This document shows positions 1 through 8,914 of a stretch of DNA of 64,000 bases, one piece after another. A program made the position numbers and the translations under genes. Source of the stretch: CAVXHQ01 sp963789535 (lineage in GTDB: Bacteria; Pseudomonadota; Alphaproteobacteria; Rhodobacterales; Rhodobacteraceae); the NCBI GenBank assembly GCA_963789535.1, contig CAWBKU010000005.1, positions 1,054,001-1,118,000 on the forward strand, read 5' to 3'. Every line of letters starts with the position of its first letter. The first letter of the stretch is position 1. A model generated the notes under the pieces. That model had not been told where the DNA came from, did no database searches, and was given only the letters and a program-made list of their open reading frames with translations.

Positions 1-987
1 GTCGGCACGCTGAACATGCACGAAGGCGCGCTGGGCGCCACGACGGACAACCCGTTCTGGGGCAGGTGCCAGAACCCGCTGGCGGACGGGTTCACGCCGG
101 GCGGATCGAGCGGCGGGTCGGCGGCGGCGATCGCGGCGGGGATGGTGCCGCTCACGCTCGGGACCGACACGATGGGATCGGTGCGGATACCGGCGGCCTA
201 TTGTGGTCTCTGGGGGCTGAAGCCGACGCGGGGACGGGTCGGGGTGGCAGGGCTCGTTCATCTGTCACGGACGCTCGATTGTATCGGGCCGCTGGCGCGA
301 ACGCCCGGTGACCTTGCCGTCGCGATGTCGGTCCTCGGCGGTGACGCGGGAGGGTCCACGGTGGCGCGACCGGCGTCGTTGGCCGACGTGACGCTGGGCC
401 TGCCGGATGCTGCGGCACTGGCCGACTGCGCGCCGGAGGTCCTTGAGAGTTTCGCGCGGTTCGTCGAGGGGGTCCGCGACGCGGGCGCCGATCTGCGGCC
501 CGTCGCGATCCGGGGCTGGACCCCCGGTGCCCTGCGCCGCGCGGGCCTTCTGGTATCAGAGGTCGAAGGGGCGGAGGTGCTGGGCGAGGCGGTGGACGGG
601 CCGGGGCTGTCGGAGGGGTTTCGGGCACTGCTCGACTATGGGCGTCGCGCAGGGACGGAGCGCCTCGCGCGCGCCCATCAGGCGTTCGGTCTGGCGACGA
701 CCGCCTTGCGGGACGCCATGACCGGCATCGACGGGCTGTTGCTGCCGACCGCGCCGCAGCGGGCATTCGCGCACACCGCCCGTATTCCGGCCAATCAGGC
801 GGACCTTACCGCGCTGGCGAACGTCGCGGGCGTTCCGGCGTTGAGCCTGCCGATAGCAGCGTCGGACGGGGGCCTGCCTGTCGGGGTGCAGATCGTCGGG
901 ACAGAGGGGAGCGACGACTGGCTCCTCGGTGTCGGCGTGCTGTTGCAGGATATCGGGCCGGTCAGGGCGTGGGCCGGGCGTGCCTGA
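1..987 (+). CDS. Amidase signature family protein (5' end outside window)
   Basis: Hydrolyses a C-N amide bond; substrate unknown. The frame is already open at base 1, so the N-terminus, including the catalytic Lys of the Ser-cisSer-Lys triad, lies outside the window. Visible are the glycine/serine-rich amidase block GGSSGGSAAAIAAG and the following GTDTMGSVRIPA, where the nucleophilic Ser is expected; most relatives read TDTGGS, so the Met is a mild variant. The remaining 328 residues cover the core and C-terminal part of a roughly 400-470 residue family. The stop overlaps a GTG start of the next gene at 980, indicating an operon with the CoA-transferase-like gene and GntR regulator. Family assignment is secure. 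Confidence 0.9.
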   Translation, partial: VGTLNMHEGALGATTDNPFWGRCQNPLADGFTPGGSSGGSAAAIAAGMVPLTLGTDTMGSVRIPAAYCGLWGLKPTRGRVGVAGLVHLSRTLDCIGPLARTPGDLAVAMSVLGGDAGGSTVARPASLADVTLGLPDAAALADCAPEVLESFARFVEGVRDAGADLRPVAIRGWTPGALRRAGLLVSEVEGAEVLGEAVDGPGLSEGFRALLDYGRRAGTERLARAHQAFGLATTALRDAMTGIDGLLLPTAPQRAFAHTARIPANQADLTALANVAGVPALSLPIAASDGGLPVGVQIVGTEGSDDWLLGVGVLLQDIGPVRAWAGRA

Positions 988-2261
988 GTGGATCGGCGCG
1001 GCGCAGGCCGCACGGCGGGCCACGGGGCGGATCCTGATCGGGGGATGTGCCGCCGAACCGGTGGCGGTGCTCGACGCCGTCGCGGCAGACCCCGGGCTGT
1101 GGCGGGGACGGACGCTGACCGGCGCCTTCATTCCGGGCGTGAACGACCGCGATCTGTCGGCGCTGGGGCAAGGCACCACGGTCGAGACGGTTTTCGTGAC
1201 CGCGGGTCTGCGCGCGGACCGCGCGGCGGGGCGGGTGGCGCATCTGCCGGTGCACTACAGTGCCTTTCATGCGCGTCTCGCCCGTCCGGGCGTCGTCGAT
1301 TGCGTCCTGATCTGCGTGCCGCCACCGGCGCGGGACGGAACCGTCGGGTTCGGCCCGGCCTGCGATTTCGCCGCGGCCGCCATCGCCGCGGGCGCGCGGC
1401 TGATCGGCGCGGTGAACGCGTCGATGCCCGATGTCGCGGGCGCGCCGCGCCTGCCACTGTCACGGTTCGAGGCCCTCGTGCAGGGCGACGCGCCGCTTCC
1501 GACACTGGCCGCGACGGTGCCCGATGCCGTCAGCCGCGCGATTGCGGGACATATCGTGGGGCTATTGCCGCCGCAGTGTGTGCTGCAACTCGGCCTGGGA
1601 AAGGTGCAGGCCGCCGTGCTCGGGGCGGTCATGGCGGAAGGCGGGCGGGATATCTCGATCCATGGTGGAATGATATGCTGGCCGGTTTTGGACGGAAGAG
1701 AAGATGGTTTCTTTGCGCGCGGTGTCGTGACCGGGGTGGCGCTGGGCGACGCCGAGTTCTATGCGCGCCTGCCGGATCATCCGTCGATCCGCTATCGCCC
1801 GGTCGATGTGACCCACGGCCGCAACGCTCTTGCCGCCCTGCCGGGGTTCGTCTCGGTCAATTCCGTCCTACAGGTGGATTTGACCGGACAAGCCAATGGC
1901 GAGTATGTCGGGGGGATGCAGGTAAGCGGACAGGGCGGCATGGTCGATTTCACTCGGGGCGCGCGCGCGTCCATCGGCGGGCGCGCGATCCTTGCGCTGC
2001 CATCGACGGCGCAGGGCGGCACGGTGAGCCGGATCGTCGGTGCGTTGGCCACGGGCACGCCGGTCTCGGTGACGCGGGCCGACGTCGACATGGTCGTGAC
2101 CGAACATGGCATCGCCGACCTGAGGGAGGCGGATTCTCGCGACCCGGGCCGAGCGGCTGGCGACCATTGCGGATCCCGCGTTTCGCGATCTGCTGCGTCC
2201 GGGCGAGACGGTATCCTCGCGCGGCGGTGCGCCGGCATACCCGCGCGGAACCGGCCGATGA
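980..2261 (+). pseudogene. Acetyl-CoA hydrolase/4-hydroxybutyrate CoA-transferase family protein, one-base frameshift
   Basis: Expected to move or hydrolyse CoA thioesters. The start is GTG at 980, overlapping the amidase stop by 8 bp. Family blocks are clear: LQLGLGKVQAAVLG, VDLTGQANGEYVGG, a GGMVDFTRGA segment and VVTEHGIADLR. After that block the frame breaks. Removing one A at 2127 restores a family-like C-terminus (ERLATIADPAFRDLL) ending at TGA 2259-2261, which gives 426 aa, the usual size. That stop overlaps the GntR ATG as ATGA. Read literally, the gene runs in frame into the regulator and makes a false fusion. Q298 (VLQVDLTGQ) occupies a site where I expect the catalytic Glu in many relatives; this alignment is from memory. 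Confidence 0.8.
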
Positions 2262-3073
2262 CGGCGGCCACGTCGATCGGCACCCCGGACGACCGCCCGC
2301 AATACATCCGCATCGGCGATGTCCTGCGCGAGCGTATCCGCACCGGCCACTATCCGGTCGACGCGCTGATGCCGACCGAGGGAGAGCTTTGCGGTGAGTT
2401 TTCCAGCAGCCGCCATACGGTGCGCGAGGCGCTGCGCCGCCTGACCGACGCGGGCCTGATCGCGCGACGTCAGGGGTCCGGCAGCCGGGTGCTGGCATCC
2501 GAACCGCACCAGAACTACGTGCATGCGATGCGGTCGCTCGACCAATTGTTCCAATACGCGAGCGATACGCGATTCGTCATCGACGAGATCGGTATCGCGG
2601 TGCCCGAGCCGGGACTGCTGACCGATGGTGCCGGGGGCGCGTTGCCGGACGGCGGTGACGGATCGTCGCCCGCGCCCGAACCGGTGCAGCGCCCCTGGCT
2701 TATCGTCAGTGGCCTGCGGATGGAGCGCGACGAGGACATTCCGATCTGTCACTCTGTCGTCCTGCTCAATGACCGCTTCGCCGAAGTGGCCGACGATCTG
2801 CGTCACCACAAGGGCGCCCTCTATCGCCTGATCGAAGAGCGTTTCGGCGTCGAGGTCGCCCGGGTGGTGCAGGACATCACCGTCGCCCCGATGCCGCCCG
2901 ACGCCGCCCGCGCGCTGGGTGCAAAGCCGAAAGTGCTCGCTGCGCGGGTGGCGCGACGGTATCTCGACGCCGGGGGCACGGTGCTGATCGCCTCGGTCAA
3001 CCATCACCCGGCAGAGCGGTTCAGCTATTCGATGGAACTGAAACGCGACGCGACGCGACGGACCTACGGCTAG
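2258..3073 (+). CDS. GntR family regulator with UTRA ligand domain (HutC-like)
   Basis: A 271-aa transcription factor. The N-terminal winged helix lies at about residues 15-85, with the typical GntR pattern PTEGELCGEFSSSRHTVREA followed by LTDAGLIARRQGSGSRV. The C-terminal UTRA domain spans about 105-265 and ends in a FSYSMELKR-like strand. The ATG at 2258 overlaps the stop of the repaired CoA-transferase gene (ATGA), so this is the real start rather than the upstream in-frame region. It probably senses a metabolite of the neighbouring catabolic genes and controls them; target and ligand are inferred from position only. A 195-bp gap with no recognisable gene follows before the convergent CoA-transferase. 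Confidence 0.88.
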   Translation: MTAATSIGTPDDRPQYIRIGDVLRERIRTGHYPVDALMPTEGELCGEFSSSRHTVREALRRLTDAGLIARRQGSGSRVLASEPHQNYVHAMRSLDQLFQYASDTRFVIDEIGIAVPEPGLLTDGAGGALPDGGDGSSPAPEPVQRPWLIVSGLRMERDEDIPICHSVVLLNDRFAEVADDLRHHKGALYRLIEERFGVEVARVVQDITVAPMPPDAARALGAKPKVLAARVARRYLDAGGTVLIASVNHHPAERFSYSMELKRDATRRTYG

Positions 3074-3268
3074 GGTCGCCCCGGTCGGATCCGCCGCAGT
3101 ATCCACGGCCCGATTGCCGCGCCGGACCGACGTATCGACAGGTCGCATGCCGACGGCGCGCAAACGACCCCCGTCCTTGCAGTCCTCGCAGACCCGCCAT
3201 CGGGGTGCGGTCGGGGCGGGAGGAAGGCCGGTCCCGCGCCGGGGGACCGCACCCTTCGGTGTGGTTCG

Positions 3269-4393
3269 TCAGGGTGCGTCACCCCACAGGCGCGCGCGGA
3301 TCGCCGCGCCGTCGCCGTCCAGATCCGGCACGCGCAGATCGGGTGCCCCGGGTTCGTCCCGATACTTCACCGGCGTGCCGATGTGATGCGCGCCGGTCGC
3401 GTCGCGCAACAGCATGTCGCGGGCGGCGACCTGCGGCTGATGCCAGGCCTCGTGCAGGTTCAGCACCGGGGCGTAGCAGACGTCCCTGTCCGCGAACCAG
3501 TCGTTCCAGTGGGCGAGGGGCTTCTGTGCGAATGTCTCGCGCAGGAACGCCTTGACCGGCGCCTGTCCGGCGCCCGGCGGGCCGGTCGCGGCGTCGATCA
3601 GGTCCACCCGGTCAAGGGCGGTCAGCAGGGTGACGACGAACTTGCGCTCGACCCCGCCCAAGGTCAGGTGGCGCGCGTCGGCGGTTTCGTAGACCGAAAA
3701 GAACGCGTAGCCGCCGAAACTGCGCTCGTCGGCCACGACCGGAGCGCGGTCCTCGGCGAACACCGGGCCCACGACGTTGGGCAGCCAGGCCATCGTCGCG
3801 TCCTGCATCGAGATGTCGACGACATCGCCGCGCCCCGTCGCCTCGCGGCGCAGCAGGGCCATCAGGACGGCGGACAGGGCGGTCAGCGATCCGGCGAGGT
3901 CGGCGACCGGCATGTGCGGGTTGACCGGGTGGCCGTCCGGGGCGAGGTTCAGCGACACGACGCCCGACAATGCCTCGATGCTGATGTCGTGGGCCGGGCG
4001 CCGGGCCTCTGGCCCGCTCTGCCCGAAGGCCGAGATCGAGCAATAGACGAGGCGGGGGTTCAGCGCGCACATCGCGTCCGGCCCGATGCCGAGGCGGTCC
4101 GCGACGCCGGGGCGGAATGCCTCGATCAGCACGTCGGCCCCGGCGACCAGTCGCAACAGGACGGCGTGATCGTCGGGGGTCTTGAGGTCCAGAACGATGG
4201 ACCGCTTGCCGCGATGGGTGTTGCGGAACCATGTCGTGGTATCGCCCTCGACGTATCCGACGCGCCGGACGGGCTCTCCGGCAGGCGGCTCGACCTTGAT
4301 GACGTCCGCGCCGTGATCGGCCAGCATCTGCGTCAGCATCGGGCCGGGCAGAAACAGCGACAGGTCGAGTATCCTGTAGCCCTCCATCTTCAT
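3269..4393 (-). CDS. CaiB/BaiF (class III) CoA-transferase
   Basis: Transfers CoA between an acyl-CoA donor and a carboxylic acid through an aspartyl-CoA intermediate. The 374 aa are near normal length for the family. Seen: N-terminal YRILDLSLFLPGPMLTQMLAD, KVEPPAGEPVRR, WFRNTHRGKRSIVLDLK, DVLIEAFRPG, and RRPAHDISIEALSG, whose Asp is the expected nucleophile. The start at 4393 (MKMEGY) has an AAGGGGG ribosome site in the 13-bp gap after the upstream CoA-transferase fragment. It is the last gene of the - strand catabolic operon. Together with an acyl-CoA dehydrogenase, MaoC hydratase and CitE-like lyase it probably activates the pathway substrate. The substrate cannot be read from sequence. 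Confidence 0.9.
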   Translation of the reverse strand: MKMEGYRILDLSLFLPGPMLTQMLADHGADVIKVEPPAGEPVRRVGYVEGDTTTWFRNTHRGKRSIVLDLKTPDDHAVLLRLVAGADVLIEAFRPGVADRLGIGPDAMCALNPRLVYCSISAFGQSGPEARRPAHDISIEALSGVVSLNLAPDGHPVNPHMPVADLAGSLTALSAVLMALLRREATGRGDVVDISMQDATMAWLPNVVGPVFAEDRAPVVADERSFGGYAFFSVYETADARHLTLGGVERKFVVTLLTALDRVDLIDAATGPPGAGQAPVKAFLRETFAQKPLAHWNDWFADRDVCYAPVLNLHEAWHQPQVAARDMLLRDATGAHHIGTPVKYRDEPGAPDLRVPDLDGDGAAIRARLWGDAP

Positions 4394-4406
4394 CGCGGCC
4401 CCCTTT

Positions 4407-5180
4407 TCAGATCACGTTTCCGGCGCGCAGGTCGGCGATGTCGGCATCGCGCAGACCGACCTCGTGCAGCAGGGCATCGGTATCGGCGCCAAGCGCGGGT
4501 CCGGGGGTGGCCCGGGCGCGTGTGCCGTCGATACGGACCGGGCTCGACAGGATGCGCAAGGCACCGTCGGGGTGGTCGATGGTCTGGATGCCGCCGGTCT
4601 GTTCGAGGTAGGGATTGTCGAGCGCCTCGGGCAGCGTCAGCACGGGGGCCGCGGGCACACGACCGGCCAGTCGCCGCATCCATTCCGCCGTCGGGCGTTC
4701 CGCAAATGCGCTGTCGAGAAGTGCTGCCAGCGCGTCCCGGTTGGCGAAGCGGTCCTGCGGTCGGGCGAACCGCGGATCGGCGGGCAGGTCGGGCAGGCCG
4801 GTGATCTCGCACAGCGCCGCCCAGAATTTCGGCAGGACGCACATGACGAAGATGTGGCCGTCGGTGGTCGGGTGCACTTCGCAGGGCACGACGGACGGAT
4901 GGCCGCTGCGCGGACGCCGGGCGATCGCATCGCCCTCGTTCATATACCACGTCGCGGGATAGGTGAGCTGATGGATCGCCACGTCGTAGAGCGTGACGTC
5001 GACGTCGCGCCCCCGCCCGGTGCGCAACGCGCCGACGAGGGCGGCGGTCAGGGCGAAGGCGCAGGTGATGCCGGTGAGGTAATCGACGACGGACAGGCCC
5101 ATGCGGGTCGCCGGGCCGTCCGGTTCGCCGGTCAGCGACAGGAACCCGGCCTCGGCCTGCATCAGGTAATCGTAGGCGGG
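4407..5180 (-). pseudogene. CaiB/BaiF CoA-transferase, C-terminal fragment
   Basis: The sequence begins abruptly inside a class III CoA-transferase at the catalytic block PAYDYLMQAEAGFLSLTGEP and continues to a normal C-terminus (about 257 aa). Roughly the first 150-170 residues expected of the family are missing. Directly upstream, without a spacer, is the interior of an acyl-CoA dehydrogenase gene in another frame. The simplest reading is that a deletion near 5180 removed the end of the dehydrogenase and the start of this transferase; an assembly collapse would look the same. A second complete CoA-transferase follows 13 bp downstream, so the original operon had two in tandem. Confidence 0.85.
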
Positions 5181-5847
5181 CCATGTCGTCGAGCAGCAAC
5201 TCGCAACTGTCGATGGACCGATAGCCCATCTTCGTCAGCTTCTTCGAGACCTCGTACCCCTCGCCCTTCCGGGTGATGAACGCGCTCATCCCCTTGTGGC
5301 GCGGCGTGGCGTCGGGATCGGTCTTGGCCAGCACCATCAGGCAGTTGCCGTAGAGCGAATTGGTGATCCAGGTCTTGGTGCCGTTGAGCCTGTAGCCTGC
5401 GTCGGTCCGGGTGGCCCTGGTCCGGATCGCCTGAAGGTCGGTGCCCGCGTTGGCTTCGGTCAGGGCGATGCCGCCGCGCAACTCTCCGGTCGCCATCTTC
5501 GGCAACCACTCCTCCTTCTGTTCCCTTGTGCCCGCCCGCTCGATCGCAGAGGCCATGATGAGGTGCGAGTTGAAGATGCCCGACGGCGCCATCCACGCGC
5601 CCGCGACCTTGACCGCGATCTTGGCGTAGGTCGCGGCGGGCAGGCCGAGGCCGCCGTATTCGGGCGAGATGATCGCGCCGAACAGGCCCAGTTCCTTCAT
5701 CTGCTCGACCAGATCGTGGGGATATTCGTCGGCCTGATCGTGCGCGCGGGCAATGGGGTGGACCTCGCCCTCCACCCATTTGTCGATCATGTCGAGGATC
5801 TGCACCTCGTCGTCGGCGATGAAATCCGGATTGACGTGGACGTTCAT
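5181..5847 (-). pseudogene. Acyl-CoA dehydrogenase, N-terminal fragment
   Basis: About 222 residues of an acyl-CoA dehydrogenase, an FAD enzyme that introduces an alpha,beta double bond into an acyl-CoA. The start MNVHVNPDFIADDE at 5847 is set by AGGAGG eight bases upstream. Seen: the N-terminal helical domain, the beta-domain block ALTEANAGTDLQAIRTRA, LNGTKTWITNS, and SCELLLDDM, at which the gene stops matching. The C-terminal helical domain with the catalytic Glu is absent; the frame runs into the next CoA-transferase out of frame, producing a spurious arginine-rich tail. The MaoC stop lies 25 bp upstream of this start, so it belongs to the same operon. Confidence 0.87.
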
Positions 5848-5872
5848 CGGGGTTGCCTCCTGAAAGGGGGGA

Positions 5873-6391
5873 TCAATAGCCTGCGGCATCGTCGATGCCG
5901 TGGCCGCGCTTGGGGATCAGGATCGTGCGGCTGAAATCGCAGACCAGCGTGCCGTCCTGATTGAACCCGCTGGTCCTGACGGTGACGAGACCGGCGTTCG
6001 GGCGCGACCTGCTCTCGCGCTTGGACAGCACCTCGGATTCCGCGGTCAGGGTATCGCCCGCGAACAGCGGGTGGGTCATGCGGATGTCGGTCCAGCCTAT
6101 GTTGGCGATGGCCTTCTGGCTGACGTCGGTGACGCTCATCCCCACCATCAGCGCGACGGTGAGGGGCGAGCAGACGATGCAGCGCCCGAACTCGGAATGT
6201 CTGGCGTATTCGGCGTCGAAGTGCATCGGATGGGTGTTCATCGTCAGCAGGGTGAACCAGGTGTTGTCGGTTTCCGTGATCGTGCGGCCGGGCCGGTGTT
6301 CGTAGATGTCGCCGACGGTGAAATCCTCGTAGTAGCGGCCGAACGTCTCGTGGATGCGGTTTTCGCCGACGGATTTTGCGACTTGGGTCAT
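5873..6391 (-). CDS. MaoC family hot-dog dehydratase/hydratase
   Basis: A 172-aa single hot-dog protein predicted to hydrate an enoyl-CoA-type substrate. The hydratase motif is visible as NTHPMHFDAEYARHSEFG, with the paired Asp and His expected for catalysis. RIHETFGRYYEDFTVGDIYEH at the N-terminus is typical of the mesaconyl/itaconyl-CoA hydratase-like branch. The start is ATG 6391 (MTQVAKS): four bases separate it from the stop of the CitE-like gene upstream, and the open region beyond it is an arginine-rich shadow. The CitE-MaoC pairing suggests consecutive hydration and retro-aldol cleavage steps. The exact substrate is not determined. Confidence 0.88.
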   Translation of the reverse strand: MTQVAKSVGENRIHETFGRYYEDFTVGDIYEHRPGRTITETDNTWFTLLTMNTHPMHFDAEYARHSEFGRCIVCSPLTVALMVGMSVTDVSQKAIANIGWTDIRMTHPLFAGDTLTAESEVLSKRESRSRPNAGLVTVRTSGFNQDGTLVCDFSRTILIPKRGHGIDDAAGY

Positions 6392-6395
6392 GGGA

Positions 6396-7235
6396 TCACT
6401 CGACTGTTGGGGTGGTGGTGTCGCGCAGTGCCAGCAGGCGTTGCATCGACCGGATGACGGGTTTCTCGATGAGTTTGCCGTCGAGGACGGCGAGGCCGTT
6501 CGGAGATGCCTCGAACAGCGCCACGACCTTTTCGGCAAGGGCGATCTGGTCGCGGGACGGGGTGAACACGGTCCTGACGGGTGCGACGTTCGACGGATGC
6601 AAACAGGCCTTGCCGGTGAAGCCCAGCGCCTTCGCGGCCTCGGCCTCCGTCGTGACCGCATCCATGTCGCGGAACGCCAGACACGGCACGTCCAGCAGAT
6701 CGACGCCGGCGCGCCGCGCGGCGTGGACCAGGGTGGCGCGCGCGTGCAGCAACGGACCGGGCGCGACCTCGACGCCGAGTTCGGCGGCGTAGTCCACCGC
6801 CCCGAACATCGCGAACGACAGCGGCGCGGCGCGCAGGATGTCGTGGACGTTTCCGAGGCCCTCGAGGCTCTCGATCAGCACCGCGATCCGCAGCGGCAGG
6901 GCGGCCTCTGCGATGAGGTCGGCGACGAGGCGGACCTCGTCGGCAGACGCGACCTTGGGCAGCAATAGGGTGCCGCCGCCGGGTCGGGCGTCCAGCAGGG
7001 CGAGCAGGTCGCGCAGGCCCGCCGCGCTATGCAGCCCGTTGATCCGCACGACCCGCTCGGGCCCGGGCGCGCCCGTCAGGAACGGTGCCGCGGTGATGCG
7101 GGCCGCGTCCTTGTCGGCGGGCGGCACCGCATCCTCAAGGTCGAGGCAGACGATATCGGCGCCGGAGGCCAGCGCCTTGTCGTGGATCGCGGGCCGGTTC
7201 GCGGGGGCGAACAGCAGGGTGCGGTGCGGCCTCAT
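6396..7235 (-). CDS. HpcH/HpaI aldolase / citrate lyase beta subunit-like (CitE-like) lyase
   Basis: A 279-aa TIM-barrel lyase of the CitE/malyl-CoA lyase family, which cleaves 3-hydroxyacyl-CoA or related thioesters using Mg2+. Motifs: RTLLFAPANRP at the N-terminus, DIVCLDLEDAVPPADKDAAR with the metal-site acids, VLIESLEGLGN, and FGAVDYAAELG. Near the C-terminus, GFTGKACLHPSNV is the usual CitE block. The start overlaps the upstream MmgE/PrpD stop (ATGA). With MaoC downstream it forms a hydration/cleavage pair; the neighbours make a C5 hydroxyacyl-CoA (citramalyl- or methylmalyl-CoA type) a reasonable guess. Confidence 0.9.
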   Translation of the reverse strand: MRPHRTLLFAPANRPAIHDKALASGADIVCLDLEDAVPPADKDAARITAAPFLTGAPGPERVVRINGLHSAAGLRDLLALLDARPGGGTLLLPKVASADEVRLVADLIAEAALPLRIAVLIESLEGLGNVHDILRAAPLSFAMFGAVDYAAELGVEVAPGPLLHARATLVHAARRAGVDLLDVPCLAFRDMDAVTTEAEAAKALGFTGKACLHPSNVAPVRTVFTPSRDQIALAEKVVALFEASPNGLAVLDGKLIEKPVIRSMQRLLALRDTTTPTVE

Positions 7236-8048
7236 GGCGCGCCCCGCGCGAGGGTCGCGAGGGCGGCGATATCGGGCAGGTCGCGCAGGCCCGACACGGC
7301 GGCGAGAAGGGCATCCGCCCCGGCGGCGGCACCGTCGCGGTGAAGCCCGCGATGTCGTCGGCGCCGAAGCCGTGGTCGCGCATCAACCGGCCCAGGCCGT
7401 CGATCACCCCGTGCGTCAGCCGCCCCGAGGGCCAGGGCTTGTGCGCCAGCCCTCGACGTGGGGCTGCAACGTCCCGCTGGCCTGTGCGTATTGCGCCCCC
7501 AGCGCGTCCTTCATGCGGCCGGTGTCGAACCCGGCGAGCTTGCCGATGGCGGCGACGGCGCCGAATCCGCCCGCCAGCGCGGGCCGAAAGAACCGCAGTT
7601 CGGAACCGGTGACGATCCCGAGCACGGTCGACACGTCGACGCCCACCGCCAGCGCCGCGATCAGCGCCTCGCCGGTGACGGGACGGCCCTGCGCACTCTC
7701 GCGTTCGGCCCAGGCCACGATGGCGGCGAGGATCGTCGCCATCGGGTGCAGGACAGCGCCCTCGTGGACGCAGTCGAACTCGAGGCAGTGGATCTGATAG
7801 GCGTTCACGATGGCTGCCGATTGCGCCGACATCCTCTCGCCGGTGGACAGGACCGTCGCCTCGGGCAGCGGCCCCCATGTCTGAGCCAGCGTGATCAGCG
7901 CGGCGACCTGCGTGCCCGACGATCCCGCGATCCCGACGCCGAGGGTGTCGAGCAGGAACGTCTGAACGGCGGCGATCACCGACGGCGGCAGGTCTGCGGT
8001 CCGGGTGTCCACGACGTGCGCCGCCACGATGTCGAGCGGGTTGGTCAT
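7232..8048 (-). pseudogene. MmgE/PrpD family protein, internally deleted
   Basis: The family includes 2-methylcitrate dehydratase and cis-aconitate decarboxylase, usually about 440-460 aa; here only about 270 codons remain in two or three frames. ATG 8048 (MTNPLDIVAAHVVDTRT) overlaps the deacetylase stop and opens a good N-terminal half up to GTLQPHVEG (about 7450). It then jumps, in another frame, to AHKPWPSGRLTHGVIDGLGR, which relatives place about 70 residues later. After ATVPP (near 7330) it jumps again to a short C-terminal tail ending in LATLARGAP with stop 7232-7234, which overlaps the CitE-like start. Two separate internal losses are inferred. The active-site region cannot be functional as written. 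Confidence 0.78.
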
Positions 8049-8914
8049 GCGGAAGGGGCCGGAACGGCGGCGGCAAAGGCGCGCGCGATGGCGAGGCGGC
8101 TGGCGCACCAGACGTCCGGTCTGGCCTGCACATGGGAGATGAACGCCTCCAGCGCGCCGATCCGCCCGGGCCGCCCGATGATCCGCAGATGCAGACCCAG
8201 CGACATCAGGCGCGCGGTGCCGTCGGCGCCTTCGTCGTAGAGGCGGTCGAAGGTGTCGACCGCATAGTCGAGCCATTGCGACGGTGTATATCCCGGCGCC
8301 AGCCAGAATTTCATGTCGTTGGTGTCGAGCGCATAGGGCACGATGACGATCGGCCTCGGCCCCTGCGCCGTTTCCACCACGTCCCAGCGCGGGGAATCGT
8401 CCGAAAAATCGTCCATGTGGTATTCGAAACCCGCCTCGGCGAGCAGGCGGCGGGTGATGTCGGTATGCAGATAGCGCGACAGCCAGCCATAGGGCCGGGT
8501 GCCGGTGGTGGCCCGGATGCTCTCGACGGCCCGGTCGATGAACGCCCGCTCGCGCGTCTCGTCAAAGCTGAACTGATGCACCCAGCGCCAGCCGTGGCTA
8601 CAGGTCTCGTGGCCGCCCTCGACGATCATCCGGGCCACCCCGGGCGCGTTTTCCAGTGCCTGCGCCGCCGCCGTCACCGTGGTGGTGATGCCGGCCCGCC
8701 CGAAGGCGCCGAACACGCGCCCGGCACCGGCCCGGAGACCGTATTGGTAATTGCTTTCGTTGGCGTAGTTGCGCAGCGGGATCTTCAGCGACACGCCAAG
8801 TTCGTCCACCGGCTCCGGTCCCTTGTCGCCGCGCGCCACCGACATCTCGGACCCTTCCTCGATGTTGACGACGAAGGACATCGCCAGACGCTTGCCGGGG
8901 GGCAGCCAGGTCAT
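8045..8914 (-). CDS. Polysaccharide deacetylase-fold hydrolase (PuuE-like)
   Basis: A 289-aa NodB-homology protein. Seen: an N-terminal segment SFVVNIEEGSEMS matching the first metal-binding block of PuuE-type deacetylases, the histidine block GGHETCSHGWRWVHQFS, TGTRPYGWLSRY, and a C-terminal LMSLGLHLRIIGRPGR typical of allantoinase-like members. These proteins are metal-dependent amide hydrolases acting on small cyclic ureides or N-acyl groups as well as chitin-type sugars. No signal peptide is present, so a cytoplasmic small-molecule substrate is more likely than a glycan. It sits between the SDR (adjacent stop at 8915) and MmgE/PrpD in the catabolic operon. Confidence 0.87.
   Translation of the reverse strand: MTWLPPGKRLAMSFVVNIEEGSEMSVARGDKGPEPVDELGVSLKIPLRNYANESNYQYGLRAGAGRVFGAFGRAGITTTVTAAAQALENAPGVARMIVEGGHETCSHGWRWVHQFSFDETRERAFIDRAVESIRATTGTRPYGWLSRYLHTDITRRLLAEAGFEYHMDDFSDDSPRWDVVETAQGPRPIVIVPYALDTNDMKFWLAPGYTPSQWLDYAVDTFDRLYDEGADGTARLMSLGLHLRIIGRPGRIGALEAFISHVQARPDVWCASRLAIARAFAAAVPAPSA

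Noticed and set aside
929..3073. A 714-codon frame apparently fusing a CoA-transferase to a GntR regulator
   Set aside because: The CoA-transferase leaves its frame at 2127 and its true stop overlaps the GntR ATG at 2258; the fusion is an artefact of one extra base.
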